Origin: Muribaculaceae bacterium | GTDB lineage: Bacteria > Bacteroidota > Bacteroidia > Bacteroidales > Muribaculaceae | Assembly (NCBI GenBank): GCA_029059965.1 | Contig: JAIDUY010000128.1 | Coordinates: 1-9,292 of the forward strand | Reading direction: 5' to 3' | DNA length: 9,292 nucleotides | Shown here: positions 1 to 5,934 of the stretch, piece by piece | How the letters are laid out: each line of letters opens with the position of its first letter | Numbering within the stretch: position 1 is the first letter of the stretch | Notes under the pieces: generated by a model | What the model was told of the DNA's origin: nothing | What the model saw: only the letters and a program-made list of their open reading frames with translations | The model's database searches: none | Made by a program: the position numbers and the translations under genes

Positions 1-225
1 CTGTGCGGCAGCGGCGGTGGCGGGAGTGGAAATGGGGCGGGTGGCGGCGCCGGCGGGAGCGAAGAGAACCTTCAGCTCTTCAACCTCGCAGGCCTTGGCC
101 CAGTTGGAACCCATTCCTTCGCACCATACGAAGGTATTGGCGTTTGCTCCGCGCTGGACAAGAGTCTCGCCGGGGAAAGGACCGACCTGTTTGCCGGTGG
201 CGTCTATGATGTAGTAACTTTTCAT
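1..225 (-). CDS. GYF_2 (DUF4339) domain protein, N-terminal part, cut by the window edge
   Basis: The minus strand reads from an ATG at 225-223 for 75 codons without a stop to the window edge, so the C-terminus lies outside. The start of the product reads MKSYYIIDATGKQVGPFPGE, followed by a segment with VWCEGMGSNWAKA and then an Ala/Pro/Thr-rich stretch from about residue 58. The pattern aromatic pair, GxxxGPF, VWxxGMxxWxxA is that of GYF_2/DUF4339 domains, which are thought to mediate protein-protein contacts. In Bacteroidota proteins this domain is often followed by a Pro/Ala-rich linker and a small membrane domain; that part is not visible here. The gene lies 124 bp downstream of rnfA on the same strand but has its own candidate promoter, so it is probably a separate unit. 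The domain call is by pattern only and the cellular role is unknown. Confidence 0.78.
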   Translation of the reverse strand, partial: MKSYYIIDATGKQVGPFPGETLVQRGANANTFVWCEGMGSNWAKACEVEELKVLFAPAGAATRPISTPATAAAAQ

Positions 226-272
226 TTTTACTGGATTTATGACAATAAGGATGTTTCCGGCCTTGCCGGTTT

Positions 273-284
273 ATTTGCGCAAAT
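273..284. repeat. 12-bp perfect palindrome overlapping the GYF_2 gene promoter
   Basis: The sequence ATTTGC/GCAAAT is a perfect palindrome that covers most of the -7 box and the expected transcription start of the GYF_2 gene. That is a typical place for a repressor operator. A 12-bp palindrome can occur by chance about twice in a window of this size, so position is the main argument. Confidence 0.3.
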
Positions 285-287
285 TTA
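280..287 (-). promoter_or_regulatory. Candidate promoter -7 box of the GYF_2 gene
   Basis: The minus strand carries TAAATTTG, an exact match to the Bacteroidota -7 consensus TAnnTTTG. It lies 54 bp upstream of the ATG at 225. A weak -33 element (TTTT, 310-307) sits 19 bp further upstream. The box overlaps a perfect 12-bp palindrome at 273-284. The assignment rests on sequence match and position only. Confidence 0.5.
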
Positions 288-349
288 GCAATACTTTATA
301 CTCAATAAAAGTAAATCGCCGTTAAAAAATGTTATATATAGTACTCCCG

Positions 350-928
350 TCAGAATTTGATGCCCGAGAAGCCCATGAAGGCCATCGCCAGTATGCCTGC
401 GACCACCAGAGCCACGGGCACGCCGCGCATCGGGCGGGGGACGTCGCTTAGCTCAAGCTGCATGCGGATGGCCGAGAAAAGGCTCAGGGCAAGCATGAAG
501 CCCAAGGCCGTTGCCACGGCGTAGACTATCGAGTGCAGCAGTCCGAAGTCGCGCTGTGCGGCGAGGATGGCCACGCCGAGCACGGCGCAGTTGGTGGTGA
601 TGAGGGGAAGATAGACTCCGAGGGCGGCATAGAGTCCGGGCGAGATCTTTTTAAGTATGATTTCGAGCATCTGCACGAGCACGGCGATGACAAGGATGAA
701 GGCTATCGTCTGCACATACACCAGCCCCAACGGCAGGAGCAAATAGTGCTGCAGCAGCCACGTGGCGGCAGTGGCCACGGCCATGACGAAAGTAACGGCC
801 AGCCCCATGCCGTAGGCCGACTGCATGTTCTTGGACACGCCGATGAAGGGGCAGATGCCGAGGAACTGCGCGAAGACGATGTTGTTGGCCAGCATGGCCG
901 TGAATATGATTGCGAGGTATTCGATCAT
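350..928 (-). CDS. rnfA: Rnf complex membrane subunit RnfA (RsxA)
   Basis: This 192-residue integral membrane protein has the usual RnfA length and about six hydrophobic segments. RnfA and the homologous RnfE form an inverted pair in the membrane core of the Rnf complex and move electrons across the membrane between the soluble ferredoxin domains and the flavins of RnfG and RnfD. Visible family motifs are LGICPF (Cys26) and TTNCAVLG (Cys114). These are the two cysteines RnfA contributes to the intramembrane iron-sulfur centre shared with RnfE in known Rnf and Nqr structures. It is the last gene of the operon. Its ATG overlaps the rnfE stop by 4 bp (ATGA, 925-928), which suggests translational coupling. 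No hairpin terminator is obvious downstream. Identity is very secure; the coupling ion (H+ or Na+) cannot be read from the sequence. Confidence 0.96.
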   Translation of the reverse strand: MIEYLAIIFTAMLANNIVFAQFLGICPFIGVSKNMQSAYGMGLAVTFVMAVATAATWLLQHYLLLPLGLVYVQTIAFILVIAVLVQMLEIILKKISPGLYAALGVYLPLITTNCAVLGVAILAAQRDFGLLHSIVYAVATALGFMLALSLFSAIRMQLELSDVPRPMRGVPVALVVAGILAMAFMGFSGIKF

Positions 929-1515
929 GACTTGCGGTTAATGTAGTTGAACAATGCAATCATGAAGCCTAACACGATGAATGCGCCCGGCGCGAGCACG
1001 AACACCAGGGCTCCGAAGTCGGCGGGATAGACCGTCAGGCCGAATACGGAGCCGCTGCCGAGCAGCTCGCGCACGCATCCGAGCAGTGTCAGCGCCGCCG
1101 TGAAGCCGAGCCCGACGCCGAGTCCGTCGGCAAGGGAGAGCAGCACGCTGTTCTTCGAGGCGAAGGCTTCGGCTCGTCCCAGCAGGATGCAGTTCACCAC
1201 GATGAGTGGTATGAAGATGCCGAGCGAGGTGTAGAGCGCCGGCACGAATGCCTGCATGAGCATCTGGAGGATGGTGACGAAGGAAGCTATGACGATGATG
1301 AACACCGGTATGCGCACCTGCCCCGGCACGAGGCGCTTGATGGACGAAATCGCGCCGTTGGAGCAGATGAGTACAAACAGTGTGGCCAGACCCATCGACA
1401 GTCCCGTCAGGGCAGTGGCTGTGGTGCCTAAGGTGGGGCACATGCCCAGGATGAGTACGAATGTGGGGTTGCGGCGAATGGCGCCGTCGACTATTGCCTT
1501 GAGAGCGCTGTTCAT
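925..1515 (-). CDS. rnfE: Rnf complex membrane subunit RnfE (RsxE)
   Basis: The product is a 196-residue, six-segment membrane protein homologous to RnfA. The paired motifs LGMCPTLG (Cys26) and VVNCILLGR (Cys109) mirror Cys26 and Cys114 of RnfA, and together the four cysteines would hold the membrane iron-sulfur centre. The N-terminal segment with NPTFVLILGMCP is a strong RnfE/NqrD family signature. The protein is expected in the cytoplasmic membrane with RnfA and RnfD. Its start overlaps the end of rnfG by 4 bp (1512-1515), and its end overlaps the start of rnfA by 4 bp, so the three genes are probably translationally coupled. The downstream ATGA junction and the family-typical length support the start chosen. 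Confidence 0.96.
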   Translation of the reverse strand: MNSALKAIVDGAIRRNPTFVLILGMCPTLGTTATALTGLSMGLATLFVLICSNGAISSIKRLVPGQVRIPVFIIVIASFVTILQMLMQAFVPALYTSLGIFIPLIVVNCILLGRAEAFASKNSVLLSLADGLGVGLGFTAALTLLGCVRELLGSGSVFGLTVYPADFGALVFVLAPGAFIVLGFMIALFNYINRKS

Positions 1516-2060
1516 GGCTGCATTTTTTGTTCTGCGGCCTGTCGGGCCTTGTTGACTGCTTCGAGGAATGCGCGTGAGCTGATTGTGGCGCCGGTCATGG
1601 CGTCGACGGTGCCTCCGTCGGCCTTTACGCCGAGAGTGGCCGTGGTGCCGCGCACGTCGTGCGACGTCCCGTCGGCCATGAACCAGCGGTCCATGTTGGC
1701 GCCGAGTCCGGGAGTCTCGGCGTGGCTGAGCACGCGGTAGCCGTGCAGGCGTCCGTCGGTGTCGAATCCCACAAGTATGCTTATGCGGCCGCCGAAGCCG
1801 TTGTCCGAGAAAGTCTCGACGGCATAGCCGGCGGGCACATCGTCGCTGACGGCGGTGAAGACCGTCAGCCCGTCGGGAGTCTCCTCGGAGCCTACGTACT
1901 CGAATGCGGGGAGTACGGCCTGGAGTGCCTCGTGGCGGGCGCGTTCGGCCGCCTCGGCGATGGGTTCGTCGGTCAGCATCTTGACGCCTGCCATGGCCAG
2001 CGACACCACCATACCGGTGCCGGCCAGGGACAGTATCATTGTCTTGAGATTGGATTTCAT
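1512..2060 (-). CDS. rnfG: Rnf complex FMN-binding subunit RnfG (RsxG)
   Basis: This 182-residue protein has one N-terminal membrane anchor (about residues 8-26) and an FMN-binding domain on the outer face of the membrane. The flavinylation motif MTGATISS is present at residues 155-162; by family precedent FMN is attached through a phosphoester bond to the last Thr of the TGAT core, Thr159. The conserved segment HAETPGLGAN (about 113-122) is also intact. In the complex RnfG exchanges electrons with the flavin of RnfD and the RnfA/RnfE iron-sulfur centre. Attachment needs an ApbE-type flavin transferase, which is not encoded in this window. The start shares one base with the rnfD stop (TAATG arrangement at 2060), and the end overlaps rnfE by 4 bp. 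Confidence 0.96.
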   Translation of the reverse strand: MKSNLKTMILSLAGTGMVVSLAMAGVKMLTDEPIAEAAERARHEALQAVLPAFEYVGSEETPDGLTVFTAVSDDVPAGYAVETFSDNGFGGRISILVGFDTDGRLHGYRVLSHAETPGLGANMDRWFMADGTSHDVRGTTATLGVKADGGTVDAMTGATISSRAFLEAVNKARQAAEQKMQP

Positions 2061-3010
2061 TATGCTGTCTGTCGTTTTGGCGAGAAACGTCGCGGTTTCA
2101 TATATCGGTTGATAAGCGGAGTGGCGCCGTTCATCACCAGGATGGCGAATGACATACCTTCAGGATAGGAGCCCCAGCGGCGTATGCATACCGTTATGAG
2201 GCCGATGAGCAGGCCGTAGACTATCATGCCGCCGCGCGTCATGGGCGAAGTGGCGTAGTCGGTGGCCATAAAGACGGAACCCAGGAGCAGGCCGCCGGCG
2301 AGGATGTCGACCTCGGGCGGGAAGCCCGTGCACCAGTCGGTGATGATGACCGCGGCTATTATGGAAAGAGGAATGTCGATGCGTATAACCTTAGTCAGCA
2401 GCAGATAGGCGAATCCGATCAGCAAGGCGACTGCGCTGACTTCGCCCATCGAGCCGCCCATGAAGCCCAGGGCCATGTCGGCCTGCGGAGCGTCGGCGGG
2501 ATTCATGGCGCCGCTCTTGAGCAGCGACAGCACTGTGGCTCCGGTGCTTCCGTCCACTCCGGCGTCGCCCGGCAGTGGCCAGCTCGTCATGGCCACGGGG
2601 AAGGATATCAGCAGGAACACACGCCCTACCAGCGCGGGGTTGAAGATGTTGCAGCCCAGACCTCCGAAAGCCATCTTGGCTATGCCTATGGCCACGAAAG
2701 CGCCCGCGGCCACCATCCACAGCGGCAGTCCCGAAGGCAGGTTAAGAGCCAGCAGCACGCCGGTGACCGTCGCCGACAGGTCGCCAATCGTGCTCGGGCG
2801 GTGCAGCATCCACCGCGTCACGGCCCATTCCGTGGCCACGCAGACGGCGGTCGATACGAGCAGCACTATCAGTGCCGGGAGGCGGAAGAAGTATATCGAG
2901 CAGGCTACGGCGGGCAGCAGCGCCACGAGGACGTGGAGCATGGTGCCGCGCACCGTGCGCGAGGTGTGTATGTGTGGCGAGGGAGAGAAAGTGAGAGTTT
3001 CCTGTGCCAT
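2060..3010 (-). CDS. rnfD: Rnf complex membrane flavoprotein RnfD (RsxD)
   Basis: This polytopic membrane protein of 316 residues belongs to the NqrB/RnfD family. Recognisable features are the segment GGLGCNIFNPALVGR (about 116-130), the covalent-flavin motif STGAT (155-159, probable FMN carrier Thr159), DYATSPMTRGG (about 251-261) and the C-terminal segment SYPEGMSFAILVMN (about 281-294). Hydrophobic segments are spread through the protein, about eight to ten in total. RnfD is the main candidate ion-translocating subunit, by analogy with NqrB. Its start lies 3 bp after the rnfC stop and its stop overlaps the rnfG start by one base, consistent with a single transcript. Length and motifs agree with intact family members. 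Confidence 0.96.
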   Translation of the reverse strand: MAQETLTFSPSPHIHTSRTVRGTMLHVLVALLPAVACSIYFFRLPALIVLLVSTAVCVATEWAVTRWMLHRPSTIGDLSATVTGVLLALNLPSGLPLWMVAAGAFVAIGIAKMAFGGLGCNIFNPALVGRVFLLISFPVAMTSWPLPGDAGVDGSTGATVLSLLKSGAMNPADAPQADMALGFMGGSMGEVSAVALLIGFAYLLLTKVIRIDIPLSIIAAVIITDWCTGFPPEVDILAGGLLLGSVFMATDYATSPMTRGGMIVYGLLIGLITVCIRRWGSYPEGMSFAILVMNGATPLINRYMKPRRFSPKRQTA

Positions 3011-3013
3011 TGC

Positions 3014-4351
3014 TTATTGTTTGGATTGGCGCGAGCGTTGTCTTGCCACGCGTATGTAGTCTAACAGAGGTCTTGCCGAGGGGCAGGAGTAGCTGCACGA
3101 ACCGCACTCGATGCAGTCGGCTACATCGTTGTCGCGGGCCTCGTCCCACATCCTCAGGCGACCGTATGTGCTCAGCAGGTAGGGCTCGAGTCCCATAGGG
3201 CAGACCTCGACGCAGGCGCCGCAGCGTATGCATGGCTGCACGGGGCGGCGTCCGGCTGCCGAGAGTATGGTAAGGCCCGAGGTGCCTTTGATGACGGGGG
3301 CGTCGAGGCGTACTGCCGTCTTTCCCATCATAGGACCGCCGGCGATGACGCGGGCGTCGTCGGGCACGGTGAAGGGGAAGTCGGCCAAGGGCGTTCCGAT
3401 AGCGGCGAGGTAGTTGCGGCGTTGGTCGGCGGGAATGTCGCCGGTGATGGTGACGACACGCTCGATGAGGGGCACGCCGCGGTCGACGGCCTGCCAGACG
3501 GAGAATGCCGTGGCGACATTGTTGACAATGGCTCCTACGCTGACGGGCAGGGCGCCCGAGGCGATGCGGCGTCCGGTCACGGCCTCGACGAGCTGCTTCT
3601 CGCCGCCCTGGGGGTAGCGTGTGCGCAGAATCTGCAGGCTGATGTCGTGGCGGCCGTCGATGGCCGATTCTATGGCGCGGGCGGCCTCGGGCTTGTTGTC
3701 CTCTATGGCGATGACGGCACGGGGAATCCCGGCTGCTTTCATCATCAGCTCCACACCCTCGACGATGCGCGAGGGGTAGGCGCGCATCAGGGCGTCGTCG
3801 CACATCAGGTAGGGCTCGCACTCGCAGCCGTTGATAATCAGCACTTCGGCCTTGACGTCATCCTTGAGGGTGAGTTTGACGTGCGAGGGGAATGTGGCTC
3901 CGCCGAGGCCTACGATGCCCGCGTCGGAGATGAGACGGCGTATGTCGGCGGCGTCGACGCTCTCGCTGAGGTCGCGGTCGGCCTCGACGCTGTTCAGCCC
4001 GGTCCAGTAGCGCTCGCGTTCGGCGGTGTCGGCCTCGTGCTCTTCGGGCGAAGCCTTTATTATAATGGCCGTCGAGGGCTTGCCGTTGGCCATGACCACG
4101 GGTTCGATGGCGGTGACGGTGCCGCTTATGGGAGCGTGCATGCCTGCCGAGACAAAAGACGGATTGACGGCTATGCGGTCGCCGCGGCGCACCTTGTCGC
4201 CCTTGGCCACGCCGGGACTTGCCGGCGCGCCTATGTGCTGCGACAGCGGGACAACCGCCACTTCGGGCAGCGGCAGAAGCTCGATGGCAGGCGAGGCGTC
4301 CTTGTGTGCCTCGGGATGTATTCCGCCTTTGCTGAATGTCTTTTTACGCAT
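3014..4351 (-). CDS. rnfC: Rnf complex NADH/FMN-binding subunit RnfC (RsxC)
   Basis: RnfC is the peripheral cytoplasmic subunit that carries FMN and reacts with NAD(H), exchanging electrons with RnfB. The ATG at 4351 is chosen because the product then begins MRKKTFSKGGIHP, the family's conserved N-terminus, and gives the usual 445 residues. A longer in-frame opening to 4480 only adds 43 low-complexity residues lying inside rnfB. Visible are the glycine-rich nucleotide-binding segment GIVGLGGATFPSHVK (about 145-159), the INGCECEPY motif (about 173-181) and two ferredoxin motifs, CIRCGACVEVCP (Cys374, 377, 380, 384) and CIECGSCSYSCP (Cys413, 416, 419, 423). It is the short form, without the long Ala/Lys-rich C-terminal repeats of enterobacterial RsxC. 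The start overlaps the end of rnfB by 8 bp. Confidence 0.96.
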   Translation of the reverse strand: MRKKTFSKGGIHPEAHKDASPAIELLPLPEVAVVPLSQHIGAPASPGVAKGDKVRRGDRIAVNPSFVSAGMHAPISGTVTAIEPVVMANGKPSTAIIIKASPEEHEADTAERERYWTGLNSVEADRDLSESVDAADIRRLISDAGIVGLGGATFPSHVKLTLKDDVKAEVLIINGCECEPYLMCDDALMRAYPSRIVEGVELMMKAAGIPRAVIAIEDNKPEAARAIESAIDGRHDISLQILRTRYPQGGEKQLVEAVTGRRIASGALPVSVGAIVNNVATAFSVWQAVDRGVPLIERVVTITGDIPADQRRNYLAAIGTPLADFPFTVPDDARVIAGGPMMGKTAVRLDAPVIKGTSGLTILSAAGRRPVQPCIRCGACVEVCPMGLEPYLLSTYGRLRMWDEARDNDVADCIECGSCSYSCPSARPLLDYIRVARQRSRQSKQ

Positions 4352-5180
4352 TGCTCTGTTGTGTCGGGATGGTGAATGTGGCAAGTATGGCTCCTGTGGG
4401 GCACTGGCCGACGCACTTGCCGCAGGTGCGGCATGCCGCCGGGTCGATGTACGACAGATTGTCGCTGATGTCGATGGCACCGAAGGCGCATGCCTTGGCG
4501 CACTTGCCGCAGCCTATGCAGGCGGCCTTGCATGCCTTGCGGGCCACGGCGCCGCGGTCGCGGTTGGCGCAGGCCACCCATACGCGGCGGTCGCGCCGTC
4601 CGGCGGGGCGCAGCTCCAGCAGATGGCGCGGGCACTCGGCGGTGCAGCGTCCGCAGGCGGTGCACTTGTCGGGGTCGACCTCGGGCAGGCCTGTCTCGAA
4701 GTTCAGGTGAATGGCGTCGAAGGGGCACACGGCCACGCAGTCGCCGCAACCCAGGCATCCGTAGGAGCAGGCACCGGTGCCGACGCCTGTGGCGTCCATG
4801 ACGGCGCAGCTCATGGCGCCGTCGTAGGAATAGATGCGCGGACGGGCCTCGCAGCTGCCGTTGCAGCGCAGCACGGCGATGTTGCGCATGGTCTCGGCGG
4901 CGGGAGTGCAGCCCAGTATTCCGGCTATGCGTTCCATGGCTCCGGGCGAGCCCGGGCAGTGGAGTCCTTCGAGCGAGCCGCGGCGCACACATTCGGCTGC
5001 GAAGGCATGACAGCCGCTGAAGCCGCAGCCTCCGCAGTTGGCGCCTGCTAGACAGCTTTCGACTTCCTCGATGCGCGGGTCCTCGTCCACATGGAATTTT
5101 CGGGAGGTGAAGTACAGAAGCACCGCTCCGGCAAGGCCGAGAGCCACAATCAGTATCACCGTATATAGAACTATCTGCAT
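4344..5180 (-). CDS. rnfB: Rnf complex ferredoxin-type subunit RnfB (RsxB), multi-cluster form
   Basis: RnfB is the membrane-anchored iron-sulfur subunit that takes electrons from reduced ferredoxin. The 278-residue product has an N-terminal membrane helix (about residues 3-24) and a 4Fe-4S domain with Cys49, Cys52, Cys57 and Cys75 in CxxC-x4-C-x17-C spacing. A middle segment follows with RCNGSC (106, 110), Cys125 and Cys138. Four ferredoxin motifs come next: Cys142/145/148/152, Cys173/176/179/183, Cys221/224/227/231 and Cys250/253/256/260. That allows about five clusters, more than the two ferredoxin motifs of proteobacterial RsxB and closer to anaerobe-type RnfB. The third motif ends in Cys-Ala instead of the usual Cys-Pro. 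The gene starts 7 bp after the rseC-like stop and overlaps rnfC by 8 bp. Confidence 0.96.
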   Translation of the reverse strand: MQIVLYTVILIVALGLAGAVLLYFTSRKFHVDEDPRIEEVESCLAGANCGGCGFSGCHAFAAECVRRGSLEGLHCPGSPGAMERIAGILGCTPAAETMRNIAVLRCNGSCEARPRIYSYDGAMSCAVMDATGVGTGACSYGCLGCGDCVAVCPFDAIHLNFETGLPEVDPDKCTACGRCTAECPRHLLELRPAGRRDRRVWVACANRDRGAVARKACKAACIGCGKCAKACAFGAIDISDNLSYIDPAACRTCGKCVGQCPTGAILATFTIPTQQSNA

Positions 5181-5187
5181 GTCGGAA

Positions 5188-5625
5188 TCAATGGTCGGAT
5201 ACGACGGTCCACAGGGTGCGCTTGCGGAAGCGTATCATGAGTATGCCGAAGGTGAGGAGGTCGGCGAGGCACGCGGAAATGACGGCAACCAGGTCGCTTG
5301 CGCCGAGACTGTAGGCGATGACCGCCGTGGCGATGAACACCACCAGCGGCAGGCCTAAAAGCAGGGAGGCCGACATGGCGGGTCCCATTGCGGGTCGCAC
5401 GTCCACTTCGGAGCCTATGGCCGGGATGCGAACGCCCTCGGCGGCACGGGCACGCACCTTGCTGTAGCCGGCCACCTTGTCGGAAGGCTTGCGACCGCAG
5501 GAACCTGCGATGGCGCATTCACCGCATTCAGAGGTATTTATATTTAATTCTACAATAAGAACGCTGCCGGCTGCGTCGACGACGCGGCCGCGCTGAGCGC
5601 TGCTGCACTTCACGGATTTTGTCAT
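5188..5625 (-). CDS. RseC/MucC family membrane protein, probable Rnf accessory factor
   Basis: The product has 145 residues. An N-terminal soluble part carries a cysteine cluster, CGECAIAGSCG (Cys34, Cys37, Cys43), and two adjacent transmembrane segments follow (about 84-108 and 110-132) with a short basic tail. This is the layout of the RseC/MucC family (Pfam RseC_MucC): cysteine-rich head, then paired helices. E. coli RseC belongs with the Rsx proteins in the system that re-reduces the SoxR iron-sulfur regulator. In Bacteroidota a homologue commonly leads the rnf operon, as here, so a role in assembly or redox tuning of Rnf is a reasonable inference. The ATG at 5625 is preceded by an A-rich leader and a good promoter. 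It is the first gene of the operon, 7 bp upstream of rnfB. The exact function is unknown. Confidence 0.9.
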   Translation of the reverse strand: MTKSVKCSSAQRGRVVDAAGSVLIVELNINTSECGECAIAGSCGRKPSDKVAGYSKVRARAAEGVRIPAIGSEVDVRPAMGPAMSASLLLGLPLVVFIATAVIAYSLGASDLVAVISACLADLLTFGILMIRFRKRTLWTVVSDH

Positions 5626-5653
5626 GAATTCGGTTTTGTTTTACTCGCTGCAA

Positions 5654-5675
5654 ATTACAGAAATAATTCTGTAAT
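5654..5675. promoter_or_regulatory. Perfect 9-bp inverted repeat at the rnf operon transcription start, candidate operator
   Basis: The arms ATTACAGAA (5654-5662) and TTCTGTAAT (5667-5675) are exact reverse complements separated by ATAA. Read in the rnf direction, the dyad begins 3 bp after the end of the -7 box (5679), so it should cover the transcription start and the first bases of the mRNA. That fits either a repressor operator or a hairpin at the 5' end of the transcript. It does not match the Rex, FNR/CRP-type or Fur/PerR consensus sites that I know, and the regulator is unknown. Confidence 0.65.
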
Positions 5676-5678
5676 CAA

Positions 5679-5713
5679 CAAATATAAAAACTAAACAATA
5701 TGTAAAAATCAAA
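5679..5713 (-). promoter_or_regulatory. Candidate promoter of the rseC-rnfBCDGEA operon
   Basis: On the minus strand TATATTTG (5686-5679) matches the Bacteroidota -7 consensus TAnnTTTG exactly. A TTTG -33 element (5713-5710) lies 23 bp upstream, the long end of the usual spacing. The predicted start near 5674-5670 leaves a leader of roughly 45-50 nt before the ATG at 5625. Only pattern and position support it. Confidence 0.6.
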
Positions 5714-5883
5714 CAATTGTTCATGCCCTTGTGTGTGGACGGGCGGCGGAAAAATTTTGCAGGCGGCGGGGACGGCAGGGGCTGCACGGCCTGTCAGACG
5801 CTTTTCTGATGAAAAATTGACATCAAGGACGGGAAAATAAGCACAATCCTTTCGCTGTGTGCCGTAAACAATAAAAAAATGAT

Positions 5884-5891
5884 TACATTTG
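5884..5891 (+). promoter_or_regulatory. Candidate promoter -7 box of the secreted-protein gene
   Basis: TACATTTG matches the Bacteroidota consensus TAnnTTTG exactly and lies 43 bp upstream of the ATG at 5935. The leader between is A-rich and has no Shine-Dalgarno sequence, typical of highly expressed Bacteroidota genes. No good TTTG -33 element is present; the best candidate is a weak TGTG at 5858-5861 with a 22-bp spacer. Confidence 0.5.
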
Positions 5892-5934
5892 CCGCAGAAA
5901 TCCGAAAACTAATTTATCAACAAAAAAGTAATCT

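Larger units (their letters stand above)
5626..5934. other. Divergent intergenic region between the rnf operon and the secreted-protein gene
   Basis: This 309-bp spacer has AT-rich ends and a GC-rich middle (about 5736-5800). It holds the minus-strand rnf promoter with its dyad on the left and a plus-strand promoter on the right. The middle contains two copies of GGCGGCGG exactly 20 bp apart (5742-5749 and 5762-5769) and closely spaced G-runs. I see no open frame, tRNA or convincing terminator in it. Confidence 0.7.

Noticed and set aside
257..269. CCGGC-CTT-GCCGG hairpin in the leader of the GYF_2 gene, considered as a terminator
   Set aside because: The stem is only 5 bp and has no T-tract after it on the minus strand.
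4352..4480. N-terminal extension of rnfC by 43 codons
   Set aside because: The extra residues are an Ala/Ser/Pro/Arg-rich shadow of the rnfB 3' end. The conserved RnfC N-terminus begins at the ATG at 4351.
3422..5051. Long plus-strand open frames opposite rnfB and rnfC
   Set aside because: They are shadows of the GC-rich rnf genes, whose minus-strand products carry all the expected cofactor motifs.
5712..5721. AACAATTGTT palindrome overlapping the rnf -33 element
   Set aside because: It is a 10-bp AT-rich palindrome of the kind expected by chance several times in the window; the larger dyad at 5654-5675 is the better operator candidate.
5817..5826. TTGACATCAA, considered as an FNR/CRP-type site
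   Set aside because: The half sites are only 4 bp with a 2-bp spacer, shorter than the N4-spaced consensus, so chance is likely.
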